Shown in pieces: positions 40,061 to 49,888 of a stretch of 64,000 nt of DNA. The notes under the pieces were generated by a model. That model saw only the letters and a list, made by a program, of their open reading frames with translations, was not told where the DNA came from and made no database searches. The translations under genes and the position numbers were made by a program. The stretch spans positions 248,001 through 312,000 of the forward strand of contig KV918776.1 of the NCBI GenBank assembly GCA_002049455.2, read 5' to 3'. The stretch's first letter is position 1; each line of letters starts with the position of its first letter. This DNA is from Porphyra umbilicalis (taxonomy: Eukaryota > Rhodophyta > Bangiophyceae > Bangiales > Bangiaceae).

Positions 40061-40882
40061 ATGGCTACGACGCCGCCTCCGTTTCGTAGGACGCCGCCAC
40101 CCGCTCCCTCGCGCGTAGCTCCGGCAGTGGCGGCTTCTCCGCCTCGTTCGACGCCCCCACCCCCTGCACGTAGTGTATCTCCAACTCCCCCGACAACGCC
40201 CCCGCGCGCTGACGAGAGCGGCGCTGACACTGTGGCCGTTGTGCGCGCGCCTACCTTTGCAGCGGAGTTGGCCGCCGCGGCGGAGATGGAGCCAGCAGCT
40301 GACATTGCTACCGGCGAGCAGCAGGCGGCGACGCGGTCTCGAGATGACGCCCCCGCCTTCACCCCCCGCCCCAAGCATGGCCCGCCGGCGCGGACAATTT
40401 CCAAGGCCCAGTTGCGGCGGGGCCTGCGGAGCATCTGTACGGAGTGCAAGCGCTCCCATACCGTGAGCAGCAACGTTTCCATGTGCCCGGACACCTGCCC
40501 CTGCCCCTGGGCGAGTCGGCCCTCTCCACAACCGGGCTGGGGGTGTCGGTGGGCCATGGCGGGTGACGGCGCGTACTTTAGCGGCACTGTGGAGCGGCGG
40601 GCGATGCGCCGCCTGTGCTTTGTTTGCCGCAACGCGCTGTCTGTCGAAAGCGAGCATCCCACGTGCCCGCCGTGGTGTCCCTGTCCGTGGGCGTCCCCTC
40701 CTAGCGTCCTGATTCCCCCCAAAGAGAAAGGCATCTCGGAGAGGGTTACGTGGGAGGGCCGCCAGGAGCGGCTGGACCAGGAGCGCGCGAAGAACCTGGA
40801 GCGCTTGCGACAATTGCCTCCTCGCTGGGAGCGTCGCCTTTCCTTGCCCGACGCCTCTGGCAACCGCAACGAGTATTGCTGA
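40061..40882 (+). CDS. Protein with two identical-spacing Cys modules (candidate new zinc-binding repeat)
   Basis: 273 aa from the ATG at 40061 to TGA. The first 110 residues are Pro/Ala/Thr-rich and disordered. Then come two modules of the same spacing: C126-x2-C129-x12-C142-x3-C146-x-C148 (CTECKR ... MCPDTCPCPWAS) and C186-x2-C189-x12-C202-x3-C206-x-C208 (CFVCRN ... TCPPWCPCPWAS). Each ends in CPCPWAS, and they are about 60 residues apart. Exact conservation of spacing and end motif between diverged copies indicates selection and suggests metal binding. A basic, Glu-rich helix follows (RQERLDQERAKNLERLRQL). I recognise no named family with this signature. The reading frame extends upstream of the ATG without motifs. 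No neighbour indicates a function. Confidence 0.65.
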   Translation: MATTPPPFRRTPPPAPSRVAPAVAASPPRSTPPPPARSVSPTPPTTPPRADESGADTVAVVRAPTFAAELAAAAEMEPAADIATGEQQAATRSRDDAPAFTPRPKHGPPARTISKAQLRRGLRSICTECKRSHTVSSNVSMCPDTCPCPWASRPSPQPGWGCRWAMAGDGAYFSGTVERRAMRRLCFVCRNALSVESEHPTCPPWCPCPWASPPSVLIPPKEKGISERVTWEGRQERLDQERAKNLERLRQLPPRWERRLSLPDASGNRNEYC

Positions 40883-41212
40883 TCCCCGAATTTTGTCCTG
40901 GTGGACAGAGACTGACTTGCGGACCGACTCTCTCCACCAATCAGATACGCCCCTGGGACTGACTTGGTGCGGCTGATTGCTTACATGTGCCCATCCAGCC
41001 TGGAAATCGACATCAGCTCCTCCTTTTTTCTGCACTTCTGGCAAGGAGACAGTAGAAAATCTCAAGATCTCGCATGGGCAGCTTGCTCCGTGCGAAGAAA
41101 ATCGGATCAAGGGGCAACAAACAGTGAGTTCTGCTGGATGCAAGGTCCTGGCATCTAATGCGGGCTTTCTATTGGCTTTGATGCCTTCTTACTGTCGTTT
41201 TCGACCAATAGA
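40883..41212. other. Short intergenic region
   Basis: About 330 bp between the twin-Cys gene and the next ORF. Two inverted CCAAT-like words are present (ccaatcag near 40937; ctattggc/accaatag near 41170 and 41206). Nothing else seen. Confidence 0.4.
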
Positions 41213-42742
41213 ATGCGCAAGCGCCTCAAGACAGCGGAGGACAACGAGAGTGACGACATGACCAATGGCGTGGGCGACTCGTCTTGGCGTGACGACATGA
41301 ACGTGGACGTCGGCGCGGCCACGGCGTCAGGCGGCCGACGAGGTGGCGACGGCAGTCGACGGCTTGGCGACGGCTGTCGACGTGTTGGCGACGGCGGTCG
41401 CCGCCGTGCACGAGCTGTCATGGAAGAGGAAGATGATGAACCTGCTGTTTCTGGCCAAGCTCGTGGCCAGGGCCCTGGGGGTGGTTGAGGAAGCCGCCGT
41501 GGGGGTGGTGCGCTTCGAGGTGTTGGTCGTCACGTGCAAGGCCGACATCACGGCCGAGGTCGAGCAACCACACGAGGCGGGGGGCGATGCCAGCGCGTCC
41601 GCACTGTACGTAACGCGGGTTTCTCGTCTTTTTCTTTGTCTTCTGCCACGTCGCGTCCCCCTCCGCCCTCGAAACCCTACGACGACGAGGACAACGAGGA
41701 AGTTTACTTCATGGGCGAGGACTACTACAACGTGGAGCCGCCGCCACAGACTGCGCCCGTGACGACGCCGACGACGCCGGCACCCGACGCTTCTGCCATG
41801 GACCCGCCTGCGCCTTCCACCCCCATTGAGGCAGCAGCGGAGGAGGCGGCCGCCATGATTGCGGCCGCGGCGGCCCGTACAGACTCCGACGTCAGCTGTG
41901 GGGAGCTGTCGGACGACGCGGACAAGGACGAGGAGGAGCCAGACCAACAAAGGGCGGGCGGCCGCACGAGTCGCGGCCGTGCCACTACCTCTGCCGCGGC
42001 TCAGTGGGCCGGCGCCAGTGCTCAAGGCGGCAGCGACGTCCACTTGAACAGAGACTTTGCTGCTGACGCGCTGCTAGACGGGGACTACCAGAGCGGCCGC
42101 AATCGCCGCGGCCGCATAGCTACTACTGCGGCTCGCCCACCTTTGCCGCCACGCCGTCTTGGTTCTGGACGGCGCGCGCGGTCGGCTGCGTCGCTGGCCT
42201 ATGCCGAAGTGACTTGGTCATCCAGCTCATCCAGCTCCAGCGAGGACGAGAAGGGGTGCCGTGACCAAGAGGGTCTTTGCACGGCGGCCGCGCCCCATCG
42301 CGGCCGAGCTGTAAAGAATGGCCGCCTTCGACGCGGCCGACTTTCAATTGCGCACATCGCGTCTGTTTTTCTTTCTCCGTTTGTTTCTTCTCTGTACATG
42401 CTTTTCTTTTTCCGTTTGTCTTTTCTCTTTACATGCTCTCCTTGCGTCTGCTGTTGCCTTTCTGTCATCGACTTTCTTTACATCTTAGCCTGTAGATACT
42501 GTACAGTCCGAGCTACGTCACCTCTTTGTCATGCTCTACGAAAGTTGCGCTCACGCGCACCCGAACACACGCAACTGCGGCCTATTCTGCCAATTCACAC
42601 AAAAAGGTGGATCCCGAAGCGGAAACAACCGCCCGCACAGCTAGGTCCCCAAAGCGGGAACAAACGCAAGGCATCCACACATCTAAGGCAGCCGAGATGG
42701 GGCCAAAACAAACGCAAGGCGGCCCAGATGAGGCCGCAATAA
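41213..42742 (+). CDS. Acidic, low-complexity protein, probably spliced; function unknown
   Basis: Two parts in different frames. The first, about 41330-41605, encodes near-perfect repeats (VATAVDGLATAVDVLATAVA) then a helical segment (WKRKMMNLLFLAKLVARAL) and ends ASASA at a GTACGT donor (41607). The second, in frame from about 41690, encodes YDDEDNEEVYFMGEDYYNVE, a Pro/Thr linker, an Ala/Glu helix, DSDVSCGELSDDADKDEEEP, Arg/Gly-rich basic patches and a Ser run (about 42220-42243). From about 42350 the frame becomes hydrophobic and Phe/Ser-rich (T-rich DNA), more like an intron or 3' UTR. The ATG at 41213 opens a different frame (MRKRLKTAEDNESDD), so the 5' structure is unclear. It could be a host gene or an accessory ORF of the adjacent Harbinger element; it has no Myb/SANT motif. 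Confidence 0.35.
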
Positions 42743-42924
42743 ACAACTGGGGGACGAAGGAAGCAGAACTCAAAAGAGGCACGGCGCCCGGCCATTGTCG
42801 CAAACTACTGACATGTCCACGAGGCTGGCGTAGCCAGCTGGCGTACATGGCTGCAGAAAAAGAGAGACAGTGTCGAGGGAAAAAACAACCGCACAGCGGG
42901 AAAAAAAATCTTTTCGTACTCTAC

Positions 42925-44439
42925 TCAAACGTATGGCAACAGCTTGCGGCCACGATCAGCAAAGATGTGCTCGGACAGGTCTTGAAGCAAAGCCCATTGG
43001 GCGCTCGTGTCCTTGGCCTCGCACTTGGCTGCATCGGTGTACCGCAGCGAGCCCACAGGCGCGTCTTGCTCGGTACTGGCTGCACTACCGCGGCGGAGGT
43101 CGGCATCCTCGGCCACTGCCGGTCCCCATACCCAAGGACTGCGTGGCCCGTCGTCGAGATAGAAAGCCGCCTCACGGTTGGGTGACGCTCGCTGACCACG
43201 AGTGGCCTCGTTGCGCGCCCTCTCGCCCGATGCCACATTGCTTGGCTCGTCCCCGTCCATCTCCTCAACACCTTCCCGCAGGTCCGCATCGTCCTGCATG
43301 CGCCGTTGCGCCAGAAATCCGCCACGCGTGCACTCGATGGCCATGTTGTGCAAGATGGCCACAGACATGCCGGTGTCGATCATCCGCGAAACCATCGTGA
43401 AGCGTGCCGGTCGTAATACAATGTTGAAGCGCGGTGGCATTACCGCGTACAGGCGCTCAGCGTCCTTGCGCACGGCTCCCTGAAGGCGATTGTACACTAA
43501 GAGCTTGGGAGTGTCGGGTTTGGGATGCGGCATAGCAAACAGGGCATAGCGGGGGTATCCTTTATCGGCCGCATAGAAGAGCAAGCGACGGGTCCGGCCG
43601 TTCAGTGTGTACTTGATGTTCCGCGGGGGCCACAGACCAGCGTTTACGTCCAACATGAGCGGGGAGGACGCCAGCACGTTTTTGTCGTTGTAGCTCCCGG
43701 GCGCCCCAATGAAAAAGTGCCAGATGTAGGTGTCCTCATGACACACACTCTCAAGCACGACAGAGCGCTTACCCTTGCGGTCATGGTACTGCCCGGCGAG
43801 GGCCTTGCGGCACTTGAGCCACTGCCAATGCGTGCAGTCAATAGAGTCGATGCAGCCCGGCATGCCGCGGGCCGCGTTGCGGGAAAGGATGTGCTTGAGC
43901 TCCTCCTCCGTCGGGCGGCGCAGGTACGTCTGCTACCACTTGTCCACAACGAGCCTGGTCAGACGCCTGGTAGCCTCGGCGATAGTTGAGCGCGACAGCC
44001 TGCAGTTGTCATCGGCACGGTCGCAGGACTCCCCGTAGCCCAGCACGCGGAGCGCAGCCACCAGCTTCTGGATCGGGTGCGACTGCAGGCGCCCGGTCGC
44101 GTTCACGGATCGCCTCCACCACGGCTCGTCGTGCACCGCCGCGTCGAGACGCATGAAGACCGCTCGCGGCATACGATGCCGCTTCTCAAAATGTTGCTCG
44201 CTGTAGACAGGGGGCTCGCCGCCGACCCCAAAGTAGTCACGCATGATTGAGTGCGCTCCCAGATCAAAATCGCGGTTGCAATTGGGCCGGCGGCCCGGCC
44301 GAGAGCCCCCCACCGGCCGCTTGCTCACGCGCCCATGCTGCAGGGCCCTCCGCACCGTCAGGGTGGCTCTGGCCCAGAGCACCACCGCCAGGTCGAGGTC
44401 CGCATCAAACTGCACGTCGTGAAGAATGTTGTCCTCCAT
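42925..44439 (-). CDS. PIF/Harbinger transposase (DDE superfamily 4) with one in-frame TAG
   Basis: 505 codons from the ATG at 44439 to TGA. The N-terminal part has the typical helical segment (PVYSEQHFEKRHRMPRAVFM, then KLVAALRVLGYGESCDRADD). The DDE core has D201 (SIDCTHWQW), D292 (LFYAADKGYPRYALF) and E328 (RKDAERLYAVMPPRFNIV), and the usual HNMAIE segment. A TAG codon at 43935-43933 interrupts the frame between VVDKW and QTYLRRPTEEELK; the segment around it is the conserved link between the two halves, so the stop is within the domain, not at a boundary. No other break was seen. The copy is therefore probably inactive unless the stop is read through. Intact terminal repeats were not found. 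Confidence 0.88.
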
Positions 44440-44448
44440 ACCGCCGCG

Positions 44449-44800
44449 GCCCGGTGTTGGTGCGCAGGTGACACGCGGCCTGGTGTAGTCCGCAGCAAAC
44501 GCGGGTGGGAAAGATGGTGCTCACGACGGCGGGGAGAGGGGCGGGCACAATGACGACGAGAACGATGATGGGGACGCGGGCAAGCACCTTCGATGGATGC
44601 GGCCCAATGTTGGTCCGCGGGAAACAGGCGGCCCGGTGAAGGTCCGCAGAGCACACGGGTGGGGAAGATGGTGCGCTCAACCGGGGAGAAGCGGGCGGGC
44701 GGGACGACGACGACAATGGGGATGGAACGGGGTGGGACGAGGGTGGGCGGGAGGACGATGGGGAAGCGGGGGGGCGGGACGTCGATGGATGCGGCGTGGC
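44449..44800 (+). repeat. Two imperfect direct copies of about 153 bp upstream of the Harbinger gene
   Basis: gcccggtgttggtgcgc (44449) and gcccaatgttggtccgc (44602) start units that continue in parallel (ctggtgtagtccgcag / ccggtgaaggtccgcag; gtgggaaagatggtg / gtggggaagatggtg). The copies are diverged, roughly 75% by eye. They lie directly upstream of the transposase ATG. Confidence 0.75.
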
Positions 44801-44927
44801 AGCAATGCGTGTGGTGGCCGCTGCAGGCCCCCCTCCACCCCCCCCCCAAAAAGGACACCGGCCAGCTGGTGGGCCAGCGGCACAGCCAGCCACGTGAGCT
44901 CCACCGGCCTCGACGGGGCTTTCATTC

Positions 44928-45105
44928 AGTGTAACCCCCCAAATCAAACCCGATGGAACGGGTGTGGCCAGGTGACGTGGGCTCCTGGCCGCACAGGCCC
45001 CCAAAGGGCCACAGTGCAGTGTACCCCCCGGAATCAGGCCCGTCCGAAGGGGTGCGGCCAGATCACGTCCGCGACTCGCCTCACTGGCCTCGACAGGCGT
45101 GTGTC
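44928..45105 (+). repeat. Imperfect tandem pair of about 90 bp
   Basis: cagtgtaacccccc at 44928 and cagtgtacccccc at 45019 start two units that both continue with an aatc-a/g-cccg word, a gg-gtg-ggcca(g/g) word and a cctcactgg or cctggccgc end. Low identity; likely old. Confidence 0.55.
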
Positions 45106-45753
45106 AGGCAAGCGTGCCTGATTGGGTGATCCCCGCTGGCTCCCTACCACCTCCACGGCCCCTTTTTTCTTTTTCTGTGGCTGGAGCAGATGAGGATACG
45201 TGTCCTTCAAGTGGGCCTTCCAGGGCCGTGCACTGCACCGCCTGCCGTTTCTGATACTCGGCAGGGTCGCGAAACCAGGACCCCGGCTCGACAACAGCCT
45301 CCGTTGCGGACCACTACGTTTGGCGGCCTCGAAAGCGCCTGCGTCGTCCGGTCCAGCCACGCAATCTCCGGAACGACTGTCAGAAAGTCCCAATGAGCGA
45401 TCAATCGGCCTGCGAAGGAGACACACGTGGTGACCGCAGCGGTCGTCCGGGGCCCTCGCTAGTCACTGACAGCGCTGAGATTCACTCTAAATGGTTCGGA
45501 TCCAGTCGGTAAAATGAAGAATTCGTCACCATGCAGGCCCTCCATGGGGCAGAGCGCCTCATATTACTGAACAGCAACGTACAACAGAAATTTTAATTCT
45601 GGTGGACTTATCGCGCAGTTTTCATTGGATACCCCGCGTTTGTGGACGGTTCTGCATAGCAGGCGTTGCTGGGTGTGACAGATTCTGCATAGAGCCGCCA
45701 CGTTAGCCACGTGGCAGTAATTTTGTGGAATCCGACATTGTTGGCTGTGCTCT
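45106..45753. other. Intergenic, grading into the dispersed repeat
   Basis: About 650 bp with a drop in GC from about 45480. No supported gene. The last 60 bases (ending gttggctgtgctct) belong to the dispersed repeat interrupted by the palindrome. Confidence 0.4.
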
Positions 45754-46975
45754 TAGGATACCCGAGGCTATCTCGCGGGAGCCTCTGATTGGCCCATGTA
45801 ATGGATCAACGACCCGTTTCCCAGCGAATAGTAGCACGTGGCTGAAACGTGTGCGCCACGTCTGCAAGATTGACTGCAAGTTCCTTCTGGTCAGAGATGG
45901 TCGCTGTTCCGGAACGTCCGCAGGAGCTGTCGTACATGGCAATGGTCCTACAGCGACGCCCTTCTAGGCGTGGATGTCTTCAAGCGCTGCACATTTTGAC
46001 CTGTTTCTTTGTCCATCTGCCGACGAGCGTTCTCTGCGTCTTCGTCATGGAAAATACGGCTGCTCACCACAGTTGTCGACTGCCGCTGCAGAGAATCAAG
46101 CCCTGGCGGAAAATATCGTCTTGATCGGGCCAAGAAAGGACGTGGTGTAAGGGATCCTGCAGGTAGTTAGGCTCATGACAGCAAAGCAGCCAACGGCTGA
46201 CGTACATGTGGCAATCTAAGGACGCGGACTTGGTTCTAGAAGGCAATAGCCGATAGTGATAGCCTGAGTTGTTGACAATACTCTCAGAGCTCTCAGAGCT
46301 CTCAGAGCTCTCAGAGCATTGTCAAAAACTTTGTTGACAATGCTGTCGACAATGCTCTCAGAGCTCTCAGAGCTCTCAGAGCTCTCAAAGCATTGTCAAC
46401 AACTCAGGCTATCTCTATCGGCTGTTGCCTTCTAGAACCAAGTCCGCGTCCTTAGATTGCCACATGTACGTCAGCCGTTGGCTGCTTTGCTGTCATGAGC
46501 CTAACTACCTGCAGGATCCCTTACACCACGTCCTTTCTTGGCCCGATCAAGACGATATTTTCCGCCAGGGCTTGATTCGCTGCAGCGGCAGTCGACAACT
46601 GTGGTGAGCAGCCGTACTTTCCATGACGAAGACGCAGAGAACGCTCGTCGGCAGATGGACAAAGAAACAGGTCAAAATGTGCAGCGCTTGAAGACATCCA
46701 CGCCTAGAAGGGCGTCGCTGTAGGACCATTGCCATGTACGACAGCTCCTGCGGACGTTCCGGAACAGCGACCATCTCTGACCAGAAGGAACTTGCAGTCA
46801 ATCTTGCAGACGTGGCGCACACGTTTCAGCCACGTGCTACTATTCGCTGTGAAACGGGTCGTTGATCCATTACATGGGCCAATCAGAGGCTCCCGTGAGA
46901 TAGCCTCGGGTATCCTAAAAGCTATTCCGACTCGAAATATGGTGCTTTTCTATAATTTGGCCACGCTGACCCTGG
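45690..46975. repeat. Copy C of the dispersed repeat, split by the large palindrome
   Basis: Left part about 45690-45753 (ccacgtggcagtaatttt ... ttggctgtgctct), right part 46918-46975 (aaagctattccgactcgaaa then tatggtgcttttctataatt and tggccacgctgacc). Joined across the palindrome, these match the reverse complement of 34970-35055. The right part also carries the empty TA site (46938-46939) that is filled in copies A and B. Confidence 0.75.
45754..46917. mobile_element. 1.16-kb near-perfect palindrome (foldback-type element), TA-flanked
   Basis: The two arms (45754 to about 46330 and about 46340-46917) are inverted copies at roughly 98-99% identity; only a handful of mismatches were seen, for example tctcgcggga versus tctcacggga. 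The outer ends read TA-ggatacccgaggctatctc and its complement. The centre holds 9-bp units (agctctcag) repeated about four times on each side. It encodes no credible protein. Its insertion into copy C of the dispersed repeat is shown by the uninterrupted copy at 34970-35000. The TA flank points to mobilisation by a Tc1/mariner-type transposase. Confidence 0.88.
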
Positions 46976-49888
46976 AATGGTTGTTCACAACCGCAATCGC
47001 GAGACCCCAACCCCTCTTCAGGACCCTGTGGGGGCATGTGTCGCGATCGCACACCGGACACTTTTGGCGGTTGCGAGCATGCGTTCCACAGCTCGCGAGA
47101 GTCGGGCCGGAACTGACGCCATACTATCTGGCCCGCATGCACAGAGTGCTGTCTTCGTTGGCCCCGCACACATAAGTGTAGCCCACGGGAGACCGACCCT
47201 CAGGGTGGGTGGGCGATGTATTGACCATGTATTCAGAAGGTGGGCTATTAGAGAATGGATACTAATGCACCTCCCCGCACGGGCGCCCGCAGCGCCAGCG
47301 GTTTCTGTAAAACATTTCCAATTGGGCCTGCGGCTCCCGCGGGTGGGCGTTCTATTCGCGATGAATTCGTCACGGGGGCTACACCTCATACATGTCTGGC
47401 ACACCCCATTGGCTACTGAGTGTGGGCCGACATCCGGGGCACGTCGGCGGGTGCTTGGACCACCGGATTCCAGGAACACGGTCGCTCGCATTTGATCTGC
47501 AGACCGAATCCATGCCGCCAGTATGCGGGAATAGAGTTGACATCAGCTGGTCAGTCAATGACATCGAGCTCAGCCTTTCCGGGCTGTTGGCTGGAGAGCC
47601 GCCGGTTTGGCCGGCGCCAAGGTCTGATTTGGCACCGGCGTCGAAAAATTGCCGCATGCTTCGTGCCCTCTGCAGATTTGGCTGTGCTTGGTGGCGGATC
47701 CTCGCTTGTCGCCACCGGTCGAATCGTGCCAAGTCGTTAGGCGGATCCGCGCCTGTAGCCATGGGACTAATCGTGCCAAGTCGCCGGGCGAACCGTCTTG
47801 CCGACGTCGCTGCGTGCGTTCGTGCCTCCTGCCGTGCGTTCGTGCCTTCTGCCCCCCCGCCCTTTTGTCACTCGTGCGTCCCCGCGGCCTTCTGAAGCCG
47901 CAATGGCCCGTCAACAAGCCAGCGCGGCCGCCGTTTGCACCCATCGTAGCGGTCGCGGTAATCGCGGCGGTGGTGGTGGCGCCGCGGCCTCCTTGGCCGG
48001 GCGGCAGGCCAGTCGTCGCCCGGTCGCAGCGGTGTTCGCGGCGTCGGTCGCGGCGGTGGTCGCGGCCGCGGTAGCGCCGTCGCAGAATCGTCGGCCGGGC
48101 GGCAGGCGAATAGCCGACGTCGTGCTTCTCGATGATCACCATGCGCTACTCGCGCGCGTCGCATTACGACGTGCGCCTCCGTATTGCATGGCGGCGACAG
48201 CCCCCCCCGCCCTCCCTGCTCCTTTCATGTCTTGGTGCACACGACTGGCACCCACCCCCCCCCCCTGCCCTCTAAGGAAGGCAGGCCACCCGTCGCCCCC
48301 TTCGAGGCTCCTTTTGTCGGGCGCAGTGCGTCGGCGCTGGGTGCCGCCACGAGTGCCGCCGAGGAGCCCCTCCCGTTTTGAGGTGGCCAAATAGCGGCCA
48401 GGTCGCGCGTGCCGGCCTGCAACGCACACGGCAGGCGCCGCCATCACCACCGCCGCCACGTCGGCACGTGGCTCCACGGTGCGGGGCAACGCGGGCGACG
48501 ACCGCGTGCCCGGCGGGGCACGCGCGGGGCAACGGGCCTCCTGCGTCAGCGGCAAGCCGGTAGCGGCCGCTGCCAGCAGAGCCGCCGCCACCGCGCGCGC
48601 GCGCGGCAACGGGCCGCCCGCAGCAGCGGAAATACTGTTGCGGCCGCTGCCAGCCGAGCCGCGGCCATCAAACGCGCTCGGGATGGGCGCTGGCCGCGCG
48701 GGCGCCGACAGCGTCGGCCGCCGCCGGTGCCACCGGCGGTGACGGGTCTGCTGCCGCCACGCTCCGTGGGCGGCGCGGCTGACTAGCGGGCCGTTGGCGG
48801 CGGGCGGTGGAGAGAGATGTGGTGGTGAGGACGGGCGGACGCCGGGAAGTGTTGCACCCGTGCCCGTGCTGCTAGCTATACGGCGGCGTGCGGGGGTGAG
48901 AGAACGTCCAAGGCGGCCGTGCGGGGATGCGGTGGCCGCGTGGCCGCGGGTGGGATATTGCCGCCGCGCACGTCAGTGGTTGGACTCTGGTGGACGGCGG
49001 CTTGGCCGGTGGTGGCCGCCACCGCCGCTGTCGCCACCACCTTTTTCCGGCTGTAAAAGGCCGCTGTCACGACGTACGTGCCGGCTAAGACGCGGGTGCC
49101 GTCGGGCGGCGCGGGCCGCGGCGGCTGCACGCCTGTCGGCGCGCCTCTCATTAGTAGGTGGAAATGGAGCCCTTGCCCCCCTAGCTATCCCCACACCCCG
49201 CACCAAAAGCGGGTGTCCGCGTGCGGCGGTTTCTGGCCTGTAGCTGCCAGCGTCACCGCGGCGGTGCGTACCGCCGCCACCCCGTGCCCGAAGCAGCCGC
49301 TTCAACGTACGCTGAACCCATCGGGAGGCGCAAGAGTGGGAGGCGGGTGTCAAGCGTCGGTCCAGTGCGGCCACGGCGGACCCGTGGGCGCTGGGCGCGC
49401 GCGGTACGGGAGGCGCGGCCGCGGCCGTTCGACACGGCCGCTCGTGCTGCCGCGAGCCCGCCCGCTCACTCTGGACGGGCGGCTTGTCGTGGCAGGCGCA
49501 GCGGCGGCGTGCGTTTGGCCGCGGCGGCCGCGTCCGCGGTCGTGGCGGCAAACATGCCTGCGCTGATGGCACTGCGCGGCGGCACGGTGCGACTGTGGCA
49601 CGACGGGTGGCGCCGTCAGCGACCAGCCGCAACCGCCGAGTATTCCAGCGACAACGACGCCGTCGGAGGTGGTGGCAGTGTCAAGCGGAAGCAGACGGGC
49701 GGGTAGAGCATTTCGGACGGGGGGGGAGCGCGACGGGCGGGGGGGAGCGCGACGGGCGGGGGGGGGGGGGGGGGTGGTGAGGACGCCCGAGTTGGTCTTG
49801 GTCATAGGACTGGCATCATAAAGAATCAACTATAAAGAGACCCTGTTGTTCCATAAGACAGTAAACAACAGCTCACACCCACACCAAG
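46976..49888. other. GC-rich intergenic region without a supported gene
   Basis: About 2.9 kb. 46976-47560 is near-balanced. 47694-47790 contains a 47-bp imperfect direct repeat (gcggatcc ... aatcgtgccaagtcg, twice). 47870-49700 is GC-rich, with Ala/Arg/Gly open frames on both strands that lack motifs. 49715-49780 holds a duplicated gggagcgcgacgggcggggg and a G-run. 49800-49888 is the 3' side of the Tc1/mariner gene, with a TATAAAG word at about 49829. Confidence 0.4.

Noticed and set aside
45703-47175. Mirrored open frames in the palindrome and its right flank
   Set aside because: The same short frames appear in both arms because of the inversion; they lack motifs and are not proteins.
47798-49706. 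Ala/Arg-rich frames of 100-220 codons
   Set aside because: No motif, overlapping on both strands, and with short tandem duplications; typical of GC-rich non-coding sequence.
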